Source: Bacteroidota bacterium (GTDB taxonomy: Bacteria; Bacteroidota; Bacteroidia; B-17B0; Aurantibacillaceae). Taken from it: 64,000 bases of DNA. Under the pieces are notes generated by a model. The model searched no databases, was not told where the DNA came from, and saw nothing but the letters and a program-made list of their open reading frames with translations. The position numbers were made by a program, and so were the translations under genes. Shown here piece after piece: positions 57,150 to 64,000 of the stretch (the first letter of the stretch is position 1; every line of letters begins with the position of its first letter). The DNA lies in the NCBI GenBank assembly GCA_020162035.1, contig JAIUNM010000003.1, forward strand, positions 164,821 to 228,820, written 5' to 3'.

Positions 57150-57923
57150 TGTTTTTTTTAATTCCATTATGTAGCTTTCCCATTGTAACATTCTACTTCC
57201 GTACCAACTAAACATTTCGCCATCAACAATTATAGTTTTGTTAAAACCTAATTCTGAATTTAATTCATTACAATCTTTTTCGTTAAAAGGGTAAGGTTCT
57301 GTTGATAACAAACAAACATTAGGATTTAATTCTTTAAGTTTTGTTAGGTCAATTTGAGGATATCTATCTAAATGGTTTATTAAATTTTTAAATCCTAAAT
57401 GTACTAACATAGAGTTAATGTATGTGTTGTTGCCGCAAAGCATATAAGGGTTTTTCCAAATAAAATACACAACATTAATGTTTTTAAACATATTTTTTAA
57501 ATCATCAAAAATCAATTTAATTTCTTTAACTATTTTTTTTGATTCATTTTCTTTTGTTGTTAAAACTCCAATATCTAACATCATACCATAAGCTTCATCA
57601 ATGGTATTTACATCACTAATATAAATCCTATGGTTTTTGCATAAATATTCAATGTCTGATTTTATGTTTTCTTCTTTATTTGCAATTATTAAATCTGGTT
57701 TTAATTCATCAATTAATTGTAATTTTAATTGTTTTGTACCGCCAATTTTGGTAATATTTTTAACTTTATTTTTAGGCTTAATACAAAATTTTGTAATTCC
57801 TATAATATTATTTTCTAGCCCTAAATCAAACAAATACTCAGTAATAGAAGGCACTAAACAAATAATTTTTTTGACTTCAAAATTTAATTTAATTTCTCTT
57901 CCTGTTTGGTCTATTACTTTCAT
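57114..57923 (-). CDS. Helical-backbone metal receptor, BtuF/cobalamin-binding-like
   Basis: A 269-residue protein. The ATG at 57923 (MKVIDQTGREIKLN) was chosen over a TTG 24 bases upstream. The class III periplasmic-binding fold is plain: KKIICLVPSITEYLFDLGLENNIIGITKFCIKPK, KIGGTKQLKLQLIDELKPDLIIANKEENIKSDIEYL, YFIWKNPYMLCGNNTYINSMLVHLGFKNL and WYGSRMLQW. There is no signal peptide, so it would be cytosolic unless the start is wrong. Many Bacteroidota have such soluble BtuF-like proteins of uncertain role. The ligand could be cobalamin or an iron or cobalt chelate. Confidence 0.83.
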   Translation of the reverse strand: MKVIDQTGREIKLNFEVKKIICLVPSITEYLFDLGLENNIIGITKFCIKPKNKVKNITKIGGTKQLKLQLIDELKPDLIIANKEENIKSDIEYLCKNHRIYISDVNTIDEAYGMMLDIGVLTTKENESKKIVKEIKLIFDDLKNMFKNINVVYFIWKNPYMLCGNNTYINSMLVHLGFKNLINHLDRYPQIDLTKLKELNPNVCLLSTEPYPFNEKDCNELNSELGFNKTIIVDGEMFSWYGSRMLQWESYIMELKKTLTNLKHLNNIN

Positions 57924-58016
57924 TAATAATACAATTAAATTATTCAAATTTATAGTTTAACAACCTTAATTCAGAATAAACAGTAAATTTACACTCTATT
58001 ATTTAAATTTTATAAT

Positions 58017-60113
58017 ATGAACAAGTTACTAAAAATTTCGATGGTTTCTTTTGTACTTTTCTCATGCACTTCTAATCAAAACGAATTACAAGAAAACAAA
58101 GTTTTAGGAATTAATACAAATTTAAAAACAGATACCCTAAAAATGGAAAATAAGGAGTTTGAATACATTTCTGAACAATTTGCCGATTTAAGAGTGCTTC
58201 GCTATCACGTTGAAGGGTTTGATAAACTTACTCTTCAAAATAAAACATTATTATATTATTTATACGAAGCTGCTTTAAGTGGAAGAGATATTATTTACGA
58301 TCAAAATTATAAATTTAATTTAGCTATTCGTAAATCTCTCGAAAGCATTATTAATAACTATAGTGGAGATAAAACAAACGAAGATTATAAAAAATTATTA
58401 GTGTATGCCAAACGAGTTTGGTTTAGTAATGGAATACACCATCATTACAATCAAGATAAATTTGTGCCTGAGTGCGATAAACAATTTTTTATTGACCAAC
58501 TTAATTTAATTGATGCATCGCAACTACCACTAAAAGAAAACGAATCTAAAGAAGCATTTATTTCAACCATAATTCCTGTAATTTTTGATCATACAATTGC
58601 CTCTAAAAAAGTAAGTTTAGAAAGTAAAGGCGATTTAATAAAAGCAAGTGCAGTTAATTTTTACGAAGGCGTTACCCAACAAGAAGTTAGTAGCTTTTAT
58701 GAAAAAATGAAAATTAAAGGCGATAGTATGCAACCAATGTACGGCATTAACAGCAAGTTAGTAAAAGAAAATGGTGTACTTGTAGAAAAAGTTTGGAAAG
58801 TTGGTGGTTTATATACACAAGCCATAGAAAAAATTGTTTATTGGTTAGAAAAAGCAATTACAGTTGCTGAAAATAATGAACAAAAAACAGCACTCGAAAA
58901 ATTAGTAACTTTTTATAAAACAGGTTCGGTTAAAGATTTTGATGCTTACAACATTGCATGGGTAAAAGATGTTAATAGTGCAATTGATGTAGTTAATGGG
59001 TTTATTGAGGTTTATCAAGATCCTTTAGGTATTAAAGGTTCTTTTGAGTCGGTAGTTTCTGTTAAAGATTTTGAAGCTAGTAAACGCATTGCAACAATTG
59101 GAGCAAATGCTCAATGGTTTGAAGATAATTCATCTATTTTACCTCAACATAAAAAGAAAAACGTAGTTGGAATTTCTGCTAAAGTTATAAATGCAGTTGT
59201 TGAGTGTGGAGATGCAGCCCCATCAACTCCAATTGGAATTAATTTACCAAATAACGAGTGGATAAGAGAAAAACATGGCAGTAAATCTGTTAATTTAGGT
59301 AATATAGTTGAGGCCTACGATCAAGCCGCAGGAGCAAGTGTAGCTAACGAATTTTATTACAACAATCAAATTATACAACGTGTTATTAATTGTGCTGGCT
59401 TAGCCGATAAATTACATACAGATATGCACGAAGTTATTGGTCATGCAAGTGGACAAATAAACAAAGGCATTGGGCAACCAAACGAAACTTTAAAAAATTA
59501 TGCAAGTGCTTTAGAAGAGGGCAGGGCAGATTTAGTAGCTTTATATTATTTATTTGATAAAAAGCTAATAGAATTGGGTGTTATGCCAAGTTTAGATTAT
59601 GGTATGGCTGCTTATGACGAATACATTACAAAAGGATTGTTAGTTCAATTATCGCGTATTTTACCTGGCAAATCTATTGAAGAAGCGCACATGCGCAATA
59701 GACAAATGGTTGCGGCTTGGGTTTATGAAAAAGGAAAAAAAGATTCGGTAATTGTAAAAAAGTTTGAAAATAATAAAACTTATTTTGTAATTACAAATTA
59801 CGAAAAATTACGCGTATTATTTGGTGATTTACTTAGAGAAATTCAACGGGTTAAATCAGAAGGAGATTATGTTGCAGGTAAAAACTTAATTGAAAATTAT
59901 GGTGTAAAGGTAGATCCTGTTCTTCATAAAGAAATCTTAGAAAGGTATAAAAACCTTGGTATTGCTCCTTATCAAGGATTTATACAACCTAAATTAACAC
60001 CAATTATGGAAGGCGATAAAATAATAGATGTTAAAATAGAATACCCAACTAATTTTGTTGACCAAATGTTATTTTTTGGGAAATCGTACAGCTTTTTACC
60101 AACATATAATTAA
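58017..60113 (+). CDS. M49-family dipeptidyl-peptidase III-like lipoprotein
   Basis: A 698-residue zinc peptidase with a lipoprotein signal (KISMVSFVLFSC, Cys17). The family motif HEVIGH (HExxGH, about residues 471-476) and the third-ligand motif EEGRAD (about 500-505) are both present. Further conserved segments are INLPNNEWIREKHGSKSVNLGNIVEAY and RNRQMVAAWVYEKG. DPP III removes N-terminal dipeptides from short peptides. The lipid anchor would place it in the envelope, unlike the cytosolic eukaryotic enzyme. A TAAATTTA box at 57983-57990 may be part of its promoter. Nif3 starts 9 bases after its stop. Confidence 0.92.
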   Translation: MNKLLKISMVSFVLFSCTSNQNELQENKVLGINTNLKTDTLKMENKEFEYISEQFADLRVLRYHVEGFDKLTLQNKTLLYYLYEAALSGRDIIYDQNYKFNLAIRKSLESIINNYSGDKTNEDYKKLLVYAKRVWFSNGIHHHYNQDKFVPECDKQFFIDQLNLIDASQLPLKENESKEAFISTIIPVIFDHTIASKKVSLESKGDLIKASAVNFYEGVTQQEVSSFYEKMKIKGDSMQPMYGINSKLVKENGVLVEKVWKVGGLYTQAIEKIVYWLEKAITVAENNEQKTALEKLVTFYKTGSVKDFDAYNIAWVKDVNSAIDVVNGFIEVYQDPLGIKGSFESVVSVKDFEASKRIATIGANAQWFEDNSSILPQHKKKNVVGISAKVINAVVECGDAAPSTPIGINLPNNEWIREKHGSKSVNLGNIVEAYDQAAGASVANEFYYNNQIIQRVINCAGLADKLHTDMHEVIGHASGQINKGIGQPNETLKNYASALEEGRADLVALYYLFDKKLIELGVMPSLDYGMAAYDEYITKGLLVQLSRILPGKSIEEAHMRNRQMVAAWVYEKGKKDSVIVKKFENNKTYFVITNYEKLRVLFGDLLREIQRVKSEGDYVAGKNLIENYGVKVDPVLHKEILERYKNLGIAPYQGFIQPKLTPIMEGDKIIDVKIEYPTNFVDQMLFFGKSYSFLPTYN

Positions 60114-60122
60114 TTATTTTTT

Positions 60123-61220
60123 GTGATTTTAATTAAACAAATAATATCAGAGTTAGAAAATTTTGCCCCTATGGCATTGCAAGAATCGTATGATAATTGC
60201 GGTGCTTTAACAGGAAATGTAAATGAAGAATGCACAGGAGCGCTATTAACATTAGATTGTACAGAAGAAATTGTAAACGAAGCAATTGCAAACAATTGTA
60301 ATTTAATAGTTGCGCATCATCCAATATTATTTAAGGGTTTAAAAAAAATTACTGGCTCAAATTATGTTGAGCGTACAATAATTTTAGCCATAAAAAACAA
60401 CATTTGCATTTATGCAATTCATACAAATGTTGATAATGTAATAAATGGTGTAAATGCCAAAATTGCTCAAAAATTAGGGCTAACAAACTTAAAAATATTA
60501 GCACCTAAAAGTCAAATGTTATGTAAACTAGTAACTTTTGTACCTGAAAAACATCACCAAAAAGTAGCCGACGCTTTATTTGAAGCAGGTTGTGGAAATA
60601 TAGGTAATTACAGTAACTGCAGTTTTAATAGCAAAGGAACAGGAACTTTTAAAGGAAATGATATTAGTAATCCATTTATAGGCGAGTCACAAAAACTAAG
60701 TATAGAACCAGAAGTAAGGCTAGAAACTGTTTTTTATACTCATTTAAAAAATAAAGTAATTACAGCACTTAAAAATAACCATCCTTACGAAGAAGTTGCT
60801 TACGATATTTTTGAGAATAATGTTGATGTATATACAATTGGAAGCGGAATGGTAGGGGATTTAGAAAATGAATTAAACCTTAATGATTTTTTAATAAATG
60901 TTAAAAATTCTTTAAATCTAAAAGTGCTTAAACACACCATTTCAGATAAAAAAACCATTAAAAAAGTAGCAATTTGTGGTGGAAGTGGTGTTTTTTTACT
61001 TAAAAATGCCATTAATTCTGGCGCAGATGCCTATATTACTAGCGATATCAAATACCATGAGTTTTTTGATGCCGAAAATAAACTTGTTTTAATAGATGCG
61101 GGGCACTATGAAACCGAACAATTTACCCCCGAAATTTTTTATTCAATTATTCAAAATAAATTTCCTACATTTGCAATCCGTTTATCAAAAATTAATACAA
61201 ATCCGGTAAACTATTTTTAA
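60123..61220 (+). CDS. Nif3-like dinuclear metal protein with inserted PII/CutA-like domain
   Basis: A 365-residue NIF3/YqfO-family protein, probably started at the GTG at 60123. Metal ligands occur in NLIVAHHPILFKGLK, AIHTNVDN and LIDAGHYETEQFTPE. The middle region (about residues 135-235, LCKLVTFVPEKHHQKVADALFEAGCGNIGNYSNCSF to LKNNHPYEEVAYDIF) is the PII/CutA-like insertion seen in long family members. The biochemical role remains unsettled (GTP cyclohydrolase-like or metal chaperone). It is followed 3 bases later by the zinc-ribbon gene, a common neighbour. Confidence 0.93.
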   Translation: MILIKQIISELENFAPMALQESYDNCGALTGNVNEECTGALLTLDCTEEIVNEAIANNCNLIVAHHPILFKGLKKITGSNYVERTIILAIKNNICIYAIHTNVDNVINGVNAKIAQKLGLTNLKILAPKSQMLCKLVTFVPEKHHQKVADALFEAGCGNIGNYSNCSFNSKGTGTFKGNDISNPFIGESQKLSIEPEVRLETVFYTHLKNKVITALKNNHPYEEVAYDIFENNVDVYTIGSGMVGDLENELNLNDFLINVKNSLNLKVLKHTISDKKTIKKVAICGGSGVFLLKNAINSGADAYITSDIKYHEFFDAENKLVLIDAGHYETEQFTPEIFYSIIQNKFPTFAIRLSKINTNPVNYF

Positions 61221-61223
61221 ACT

Positions 61224-61994
61224 ATGAGTGCTAAAATAAAAGAAAAAATTGATTCTTCAGTTGAAGGTAAATTAAAATCTCTTTATCAATTACAATTAAT
61301 TGATTCTAAAATTGATCGTTTACGTACAATTCGTGGGGAATTACCTTTAGAAGTAAGTGATTTAGAGGATACTGTTGCAGGTTTAGAAACGCGTTTAACT
61401 AATGTTACAGAAGAAGTGAACGAGTTAAACACTCAAATTAATGAGAAAAAACAAGCTATAAAAGATTTTCAAGCTAATATTAAAAAATACGAAAGTCAAC
61501 AAGGTAAAGTTCGTAATAACAGAGAGTACGATGCTATTACTAAAGAAATTGAATTTCAAAATTTAGAAATTCAATTAGCTGAAAAAAGAATGAAAGAAGC
61601 ATCTGCTAACCTTGTTTTAAAAAACGAATTGTTAGAAAAAAGTAGTGTTGAATTTGAAGAAAGAAGCAAAGATTTAAAAGTTAAAAAAGCTGAACTTGAC
61701 GAAATTATAGCCGAAACAGAAAAAGAAGAAAAAGAATTATTAGTTGAAAGTAATAATGCTGCTGCGGGCATTGAAGATAGATTATTAAATGCGTATAAAC
61801 GTATTCGTTCAAACACAAGAAACGGTTTAGCTGTTGTTGCTGTAGAGCGTGATGCGTGTGGTGGTTGTTATAATAAAATACCACCTCAAAGACAATTAGA
61901 TATTCGCACAAATAAAAAATTAATTGTTTGCGAACATTGCGGAAGAGTATTAGTTGACGGAATGTTAATTCCTGATACAGGAGTAGAAAATTAA
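61224..61994 (+). CDS. Coiled-coil C4-type zinc-ribbon protein
   Basis: A 256-residue protein. A long antiparallel coiled coil (about residues 15-190, LEDTVAGLETRLTNVTEEVNELN, QGKVRNNREYDAITKEIEFQNLEIQLAEKRM) is followed by a C4 zinc ribbon: CGGCYNKIPPQRQLDI and LIVCEHCGRVL. It matches the zf-RING_7/COG1579 family found beside nif3 in many bacteria. The role may be nucleic-acid or ribosome related but is not settled. The nif3-zinc-ribbon pair is followed by a tRNA gene with its own promoter. Confidence 0.92.
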   Translation: MSAKIKEKIDSSVEGKLKSLYQLQLIDSKIDRLRTIRGELPLEVSDLEDTVAGLETRLTNVTEEVNELNTQINEKKQAIKDFQANIKKYESQQGKVRNNREYDAITKEIEFQNLEIQLAEKRMKEASANLVLKNELLEKSSVEFEERSKDLKVKKAELDEIIAETEKEEKELLVESNNAAAGIEDRLLNAYKRIRSNTRNGLAVVAVERDACGGCYNKIPPQRQLDIRTNKKLIVCEHCGRVLVDGMLIPDTGVEN

Positions 61995-62002
61995 AAAATA
62001 AA

Positions 62003-62034
62003 TTTGTTAATTTAATATTAAAGTATTAAATTTG
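62003..62034 (+). promoter_or_regulatory. Promoter of the tRNA-Val gene
   Basis: TTTG at 62003-62006 and TAAATTTG at 62027-62034 are spaced by 20 bases, a full match to the Bacteroidota consensus. The tRNA begins 15 bases downstream. Confidence 0.72.
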
Positions 62035-62048
62035 CACACTCAAAAAAA

Positions 62049-62123
62049 GGGAGTTTAGCTCAGCTGGTTCAGAGCACCTGCCTTACAAGCAGGGGGTCAC
62101 TGGTTCGAACCCAGTAATTCCCA
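62049..62123 (+). tRNA. tRNA-Val (anticodon TAC)
   Basis: All arms can be folded by eye: acceptor GGGAGTT with AATTCCC (one G-T pair), D arm TAGCTCAGCTGGTTCAGAGC, anticodon stem CCTGC/GCAGG with loop CTTACAA, and T arm ACTGG-TTCGAAC-CCAGT. The anticodon TAC reads valine codons. The discriminator is A, and CCA is not encoded (ACA follows). An imperfect second copy of its 3' 34 bases lies at 62414-62457, beyond a GIY-YIG gene. Confidence 0.95.
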
Positions 62124-62130
62124 CACAAAA

Positions 62131-62159
62131 AAGTCTTACTATAAAAAGTAAGACTTTTT
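62131..62159 (+). terminator. Terminator after tRNA-Val
   Basis: AAGTCTTACT pairs perfectly with AGTAAGACTT (62147-62156), followed by TTTTT. The GIY-YIG gene starts only 9 bases further on. Confidence 0.85.
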
Positions 62160-62167
62160 AATTTTAC

Positions 62168-62413
62168 ATGTATTATGTTTACATCATATATTCTAATACA
62201 GTCAATAAAAAATATATTGGTCAAACAGATGATTTTGAACGAAGACTAAACGAACATAATAATGGGCTACTTGGTACATTCACTAAAAATAAAGGTCCAT
62301 GGAAATTAGTTCATTTAGAGGAATTTGAAACACGTTCACAGGCAATGATTAGAGAAAAATATTTGAAAAGTGGAGTTGGAAGAGAATGGATAAAATTAAA
62401 TTTTAAAATTTAA
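62168..62413 (+). CDS. Minimal GIY-YIG (URI-type) endonuclease
   Basis: An 81-residue single-domain nuclease. MYYVYIIYS and KKYIGQTDDFERRLNEHNNG carry the two Tyr motifs and the catalytic Arg. FETRSQAMIREKYLKSGVGREWIKLNF carries the metal-binding Glu and the conserved C-terminal end. All key residues look intact. It lies between the tRNA-Val terminator and a copy of the tRNA 3' end. The stop TAA adjoins that copy with no spacer, so the gene and repeat look like one unit. Relatives of this small family are scattered through Bacteroidota genomes, often as strain-variable genes. DNA cleavage is inferred from the fold. Confidence 0.9.
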   Translation: MYYVYIIYSNTVNKKYIGQTDDFERRLNEHNNGLLGTFTKNKGPWKLVHLEEFETRSQAMIREKYLKSGVGREWIKLNFKI

Positions 62414-62457
62414 CAGGGGTCACTGTCCGCCGCGGCGGACGAACCCAGTAATTCCCA
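62414..62457 (+). repeat. Second copy of the tRNA-Val 3' end with the T-loop replaced by a palindrome
   Basis: CAGGGGTCACTG and then GAACCCAGTAATTCCCA reproduce bases 62090-62123 of the tRNA except for one fewer G and the T-loop. There, GTTC is replaced by 15 bases so that GTCCGCCGCGGCGGAC (62425-62440), a perfect 16-base palindrome, is formed. The copy has no 5' half and cannot make a tRNA. It starts directly after the GIY-YIG stop codon. Confidence 0.9.
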
Positions 62458-62463
62458 TTTAAA

Positions 62464-62503
62464 CGGAATATCCTAAATTTAAACAAGGTATTCCGCTTTT
62501 TTT
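62464..62503 (+). terminator. Terminator after the tRNA remnant
   Basis: CGGAATA-T-CC pairs with GGTATTCCG around an AT-rich loop, followed by seven T. It may be the original terminator of a second or ancestral tRNA gene. Confidence 0.7.
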
Positions 62504-63180
62504 ACTTAAAGTATTTCCTTAATATTACTGATACAAACTATAATTTAATACGTTAAATGTTATTATACATTACTAAACTCATAAATAAAGGGTTTTGTTT
62601 TTTGTAATTTAGACAAATACCTATTTTTATCAACGAAATTGTTATTGACCATATAAAAACGTATTTATGAAAATGTGTATTATTAAAATGAAAACAACTA
62701 AATACTCTGTGCAATAATAACGGAAGTAGTTTTACAAAACTAAACAAATCCTATTGGTATATTGTAGTTCGGCAAATAGATTCAATTAATTGATATCACT
62801 TCTGCTATTTGTATTCTGAATCATGTAGATCATATGTTTACTGGCTTAATTGATAGTGTTTAGCTAAAAGCTCTTGTAAATTAGGAGATGCTTTTGCTTT
62901 AAATGCTAAGATGACATATGTATTTAATAATTAGTGGAGAATATTTGTACAAAGTTGGTCAAAATAAATTATAACCAAAAAAATATTTAATTATTGAAAC
63001 ATAATTTATATTTGAAGCAGTCGATGATTATTAGGCTCCTTGTTAGATTGAAAGAATAAATTATCTAATGCTAAAAAACTTTACATAGAGGCAATTAAAT
63101 TAAAAATACAATCAACATTCATATAATTGTTTAATAATTATTCTATGGTTTGAATCATATTTACCGAAAGTATGGCTAAA
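62504..63180. other. Gene-free stretch with a possible decayed reading frame
   Basis: There is no intact gene in about 680 bases. On the minus strand, 62930 down to about 62750 reads as protein-like sequence (YVILAFKAKASPNLQELLAKHYQ, then TYDLHDSEYK) broken by stops that would be single-base changes from Gln or Arg codons. The family was not recognised. Base composition remains AT-rich. The stretch may be the remains of an insertion or of a lost accessory gene between the tRNA unit and nirK. Confidence 0.4.
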
Positions 63181-63198
63181 ATCATATTTAATTTTTTG

Positions 63199-63213
63199 TG
63201 ATAATATTTATCA
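63199..63213. promoter_or_regulatory. Palindromic site upstream of nirK (TGATAA-N3-TTATCA)
   Basis: TGATAATATTTATCA is an inverted repeat centred about 77 bases before the predicted nirK transcription start, a position suited to an activator. It loosely recalls CRP/FNR-type sites but does not have their exact spacing. Confidence 0.35.
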
Positions 63214-63251
63214 TATAAAATTTTTTACTTAAAAAAACATTTATCATAATC

Positions 63252-63277
63252 TCGGACTATTTTGTCCGATATATTTG
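63252..63277 (+). promoter_or_regulatory. Operator-overlapped promoter of nirK
   Basis: TCGGAC-TATTTT-GTCCGA (63252-63269) is a perfect 6-bp inverted repeat, GC-rich against its surroundings, ending where the -7 box TATATTTG (63270-63277) begins. No TTG -33 element is seen at the expected place. A bound dimer there would block or replace -33 recognition, as expected for repression, for instance by an Rrf2-type nitric-oxide sensor. That regulator assignment is inferred only from the nirK context. Confidence 0.55.
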
Positions 63278-63313
63278 TGTTAAAATTTAACTTTTTTTAA
63301 TAATTTAATTACT

Positions 63314-63910
63314 ATGAAAACAAAACTTAAAAACATTAGTTACATGTTAGCTGCTGCTACTTTAACTTTTGGGCTTTTCTCTTTTAAAGATGGAGGCCCC
63401 AAAGACAACACTAAAATTCCTGTAGTTGGTCAATCGATTGCTGAATTAACCGCTCCTCCTTTTGTTCCAAAACCAATTGGCAAAAGAGAAGCAACAAAGC
63501 TTATTGTTAATATGGAAATCAAAGAACAAGAAGGTGAAATGGTAGATGGTGTAAAATATACCTATTGGACATTTGGAGGTTCAGTACCAGGAAGTTTTAT
63601 CAGAACAAGAGTAGGAGATGAAGTTGAATTCCATTTAAAAAATCACCCAGATAATAAAATGCCACATAATATTGATTTGCATGCTGTAACTGGTCAAGGC
63701 GGTGGAGCATCTTCTTCTTTAGTTGCACCGGGACATGAAAAAACATTTAGTTTTAAAGTAATTAATCCGGGGCTTTATGTTTACCATTGCGCAACAGCTC
63801 CAGTAGGTATGCATATTGCAAATGGTATGTATGGTTTAATATTAGTAGAGCCTGAAGGTGGATTACCTCCTGTTGGAATTCCAAACAAAAAGTGGACAAA
63901 AATTTATTAA
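63314..63910 (+). pseudogene. nirK: Copper nitrite reductase NirK, truncated after the first cupredoxin domain
   Basis: The first 185 residues are NirK-like: an export-signal N-terminus, then cupredoxin domain 1. Type 1 copper ligands H118 (PHNIDLH), C159 and H167 ([11 protein letters not shown]) and M172 are present, as are type 2 ligands H123 and H158. Family members are far longer and have a second cupredoxin domain with the third type 2 His. Here the frame leaves homology at GLPP and ends [12 protein letters not shown]. That tail is encoded by what looks like the terminal repeat of an IS3-type element starting at 63871. Without domain 2 the trimer's active site cannot form, so nitrite reduction is unlikely. 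The alternative, a stand-alone cupredoxin, is less likely given the transposase just beyond. Confidence 0.8.
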
Positions 63911-64000
63911 CATTAAGCTGCATTTTTTAAGTTATTATTAATTGATTTTTGATACTCTAATATAGTTAAATTATTTAAATGTTTATGCCTTCGTTTTGTG
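63871..64000 (-). mobile_element. End of an IS3-family insertion sequence, cut by the window edge
   Basis: TGTTGGAATTCC at 63871 opens with TG. The following AAAAAGTGGACA (63889-63900) is the type of motif found in IS3-family terminal repeats. The transposase tail lies just inside, on the minus strand, ending 42 bases from this terminus. The exact boundary is inferred from where NirK similarity stops. The other end and target duplication are outside the window. Confidence 0.72.
63913..64000 (-). CDS. IS3-family transposase (OrfB/rve integrase), C-terminal 28 residues
   Basis: The frame is open to the right edge and reads TKRRHKHLNNLTILEYQKS, then INNNLKNAA and a stop. The KRRHKxLNxLTxxEY pattern is the normal end of IS3-group integrase-core transposases, following the catalytic Glu (not in the window). 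It is too short for assignment to a subgroup. It faces toward the nirK gene, as expected if the element's 3' end abuts the insertion point. Confidence 0.75.
   Translation of the reverse strand, partial: TKRRHKHLNNLTILEYQKSINNNLKNAA

Noticed and set aside
62553..62747. 64-codon minus-strand frame downstream of the GIY-YIG unit
   Set aside because: It starts with TTG and has skewed Phe/Leu/His composition. It is in frame with a stop-riddled relic, so it is more likely decay than a gene.

Overview
The window is AT-rich chromosomal DNA (about 30% G+C by eye) from a member of the Bacteroidota. Diagnostic signs are a T9SS type B (gliding-motility) C-terminal domain protein, a PorV/PorQ-family barrel, a TonB-dependent receptor with a CarboxypepD-like N-terminal domain, a CCC-motif membrane protein, the bacillithiol-linked protein YtxJ, a split transketolase C-terminal subunit, several lipoproteins, and promoters of the Bacteroidota type (TTTG, about 19-20 bp, then TAnnTTTG). 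Aerobic coproporphyrinogen oxidase, a pyruvate dehydrogenase complex and a damaged copper nitrite reductase suggest an aerobe, possibly from a lineage that could use nitrogen oxides. Genus and species cannot be read from the sequence.

Layout. 1-6.6 kb: the end of a SpoIIE-type phosphatase, a PcrA/UvrD helicase, a secreted CAP plus OmpA-like protein and two small membrane proteins. 6.9-16.2 kb: an envelope triad of TonB receptor, 1507-residue secreted protein and PorV/PorQ barrel. 16.3-24.2 kb: housekeeping genes (greA, HIT, phosphohexomutase, accB-accC, pdhA, E2, SDR). 24.3-28.5 kb, minus strand: lipoprotein, transketolase C-half, pyrG-rimM, GNAT. 28.5-36.4 kb: type B T9SS adhesin-like protein, RND/MMPL exporter, FAD oxidase, TatD and a lipoprotein. 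36.4-43.9 kb: cyclophilin, small periplasmic protein, guaA, LysM/receptor fusion, hemF and a MuiA-like protein. 44.1-49.9 kb: lipoprotein, LytS/LytR-type two-component pair, VWA protein and DUF4846 protein. 49.9-55.1 kb: a giant TPR, six-GAF, SpoIIE phosphatase. 55.2-62.0 kb: acyl-CoA carboxylase, YtxJ, metal-receptor protein, M49 peptidase, Nif3 and zinc-ribbon protein.

62.0-64.0 kb is the accessory part. An intact tRNA-Val(TAC) is followed by a small GIY-YIG nuclease gene and then by a second copy of the tRNA 3' end. In that copy the T-loop is replaced by a GC-rich perfect palindrome. About 700 bases of decayed DNA follow, then a nirK-like gene under an operator-bearing promoter. The gene is cut after its first cupredoxin domain by what reads as the end of an IS3-family element, whose transposase tail runs off the window.

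The most unusual items are the tRNA / GIY-YIG / palindrome unit, the insertion-broken nirK with its operator, and the six-GAF phosphatase. All functions are inferred from motifs and memory of protein families; no database search was run.
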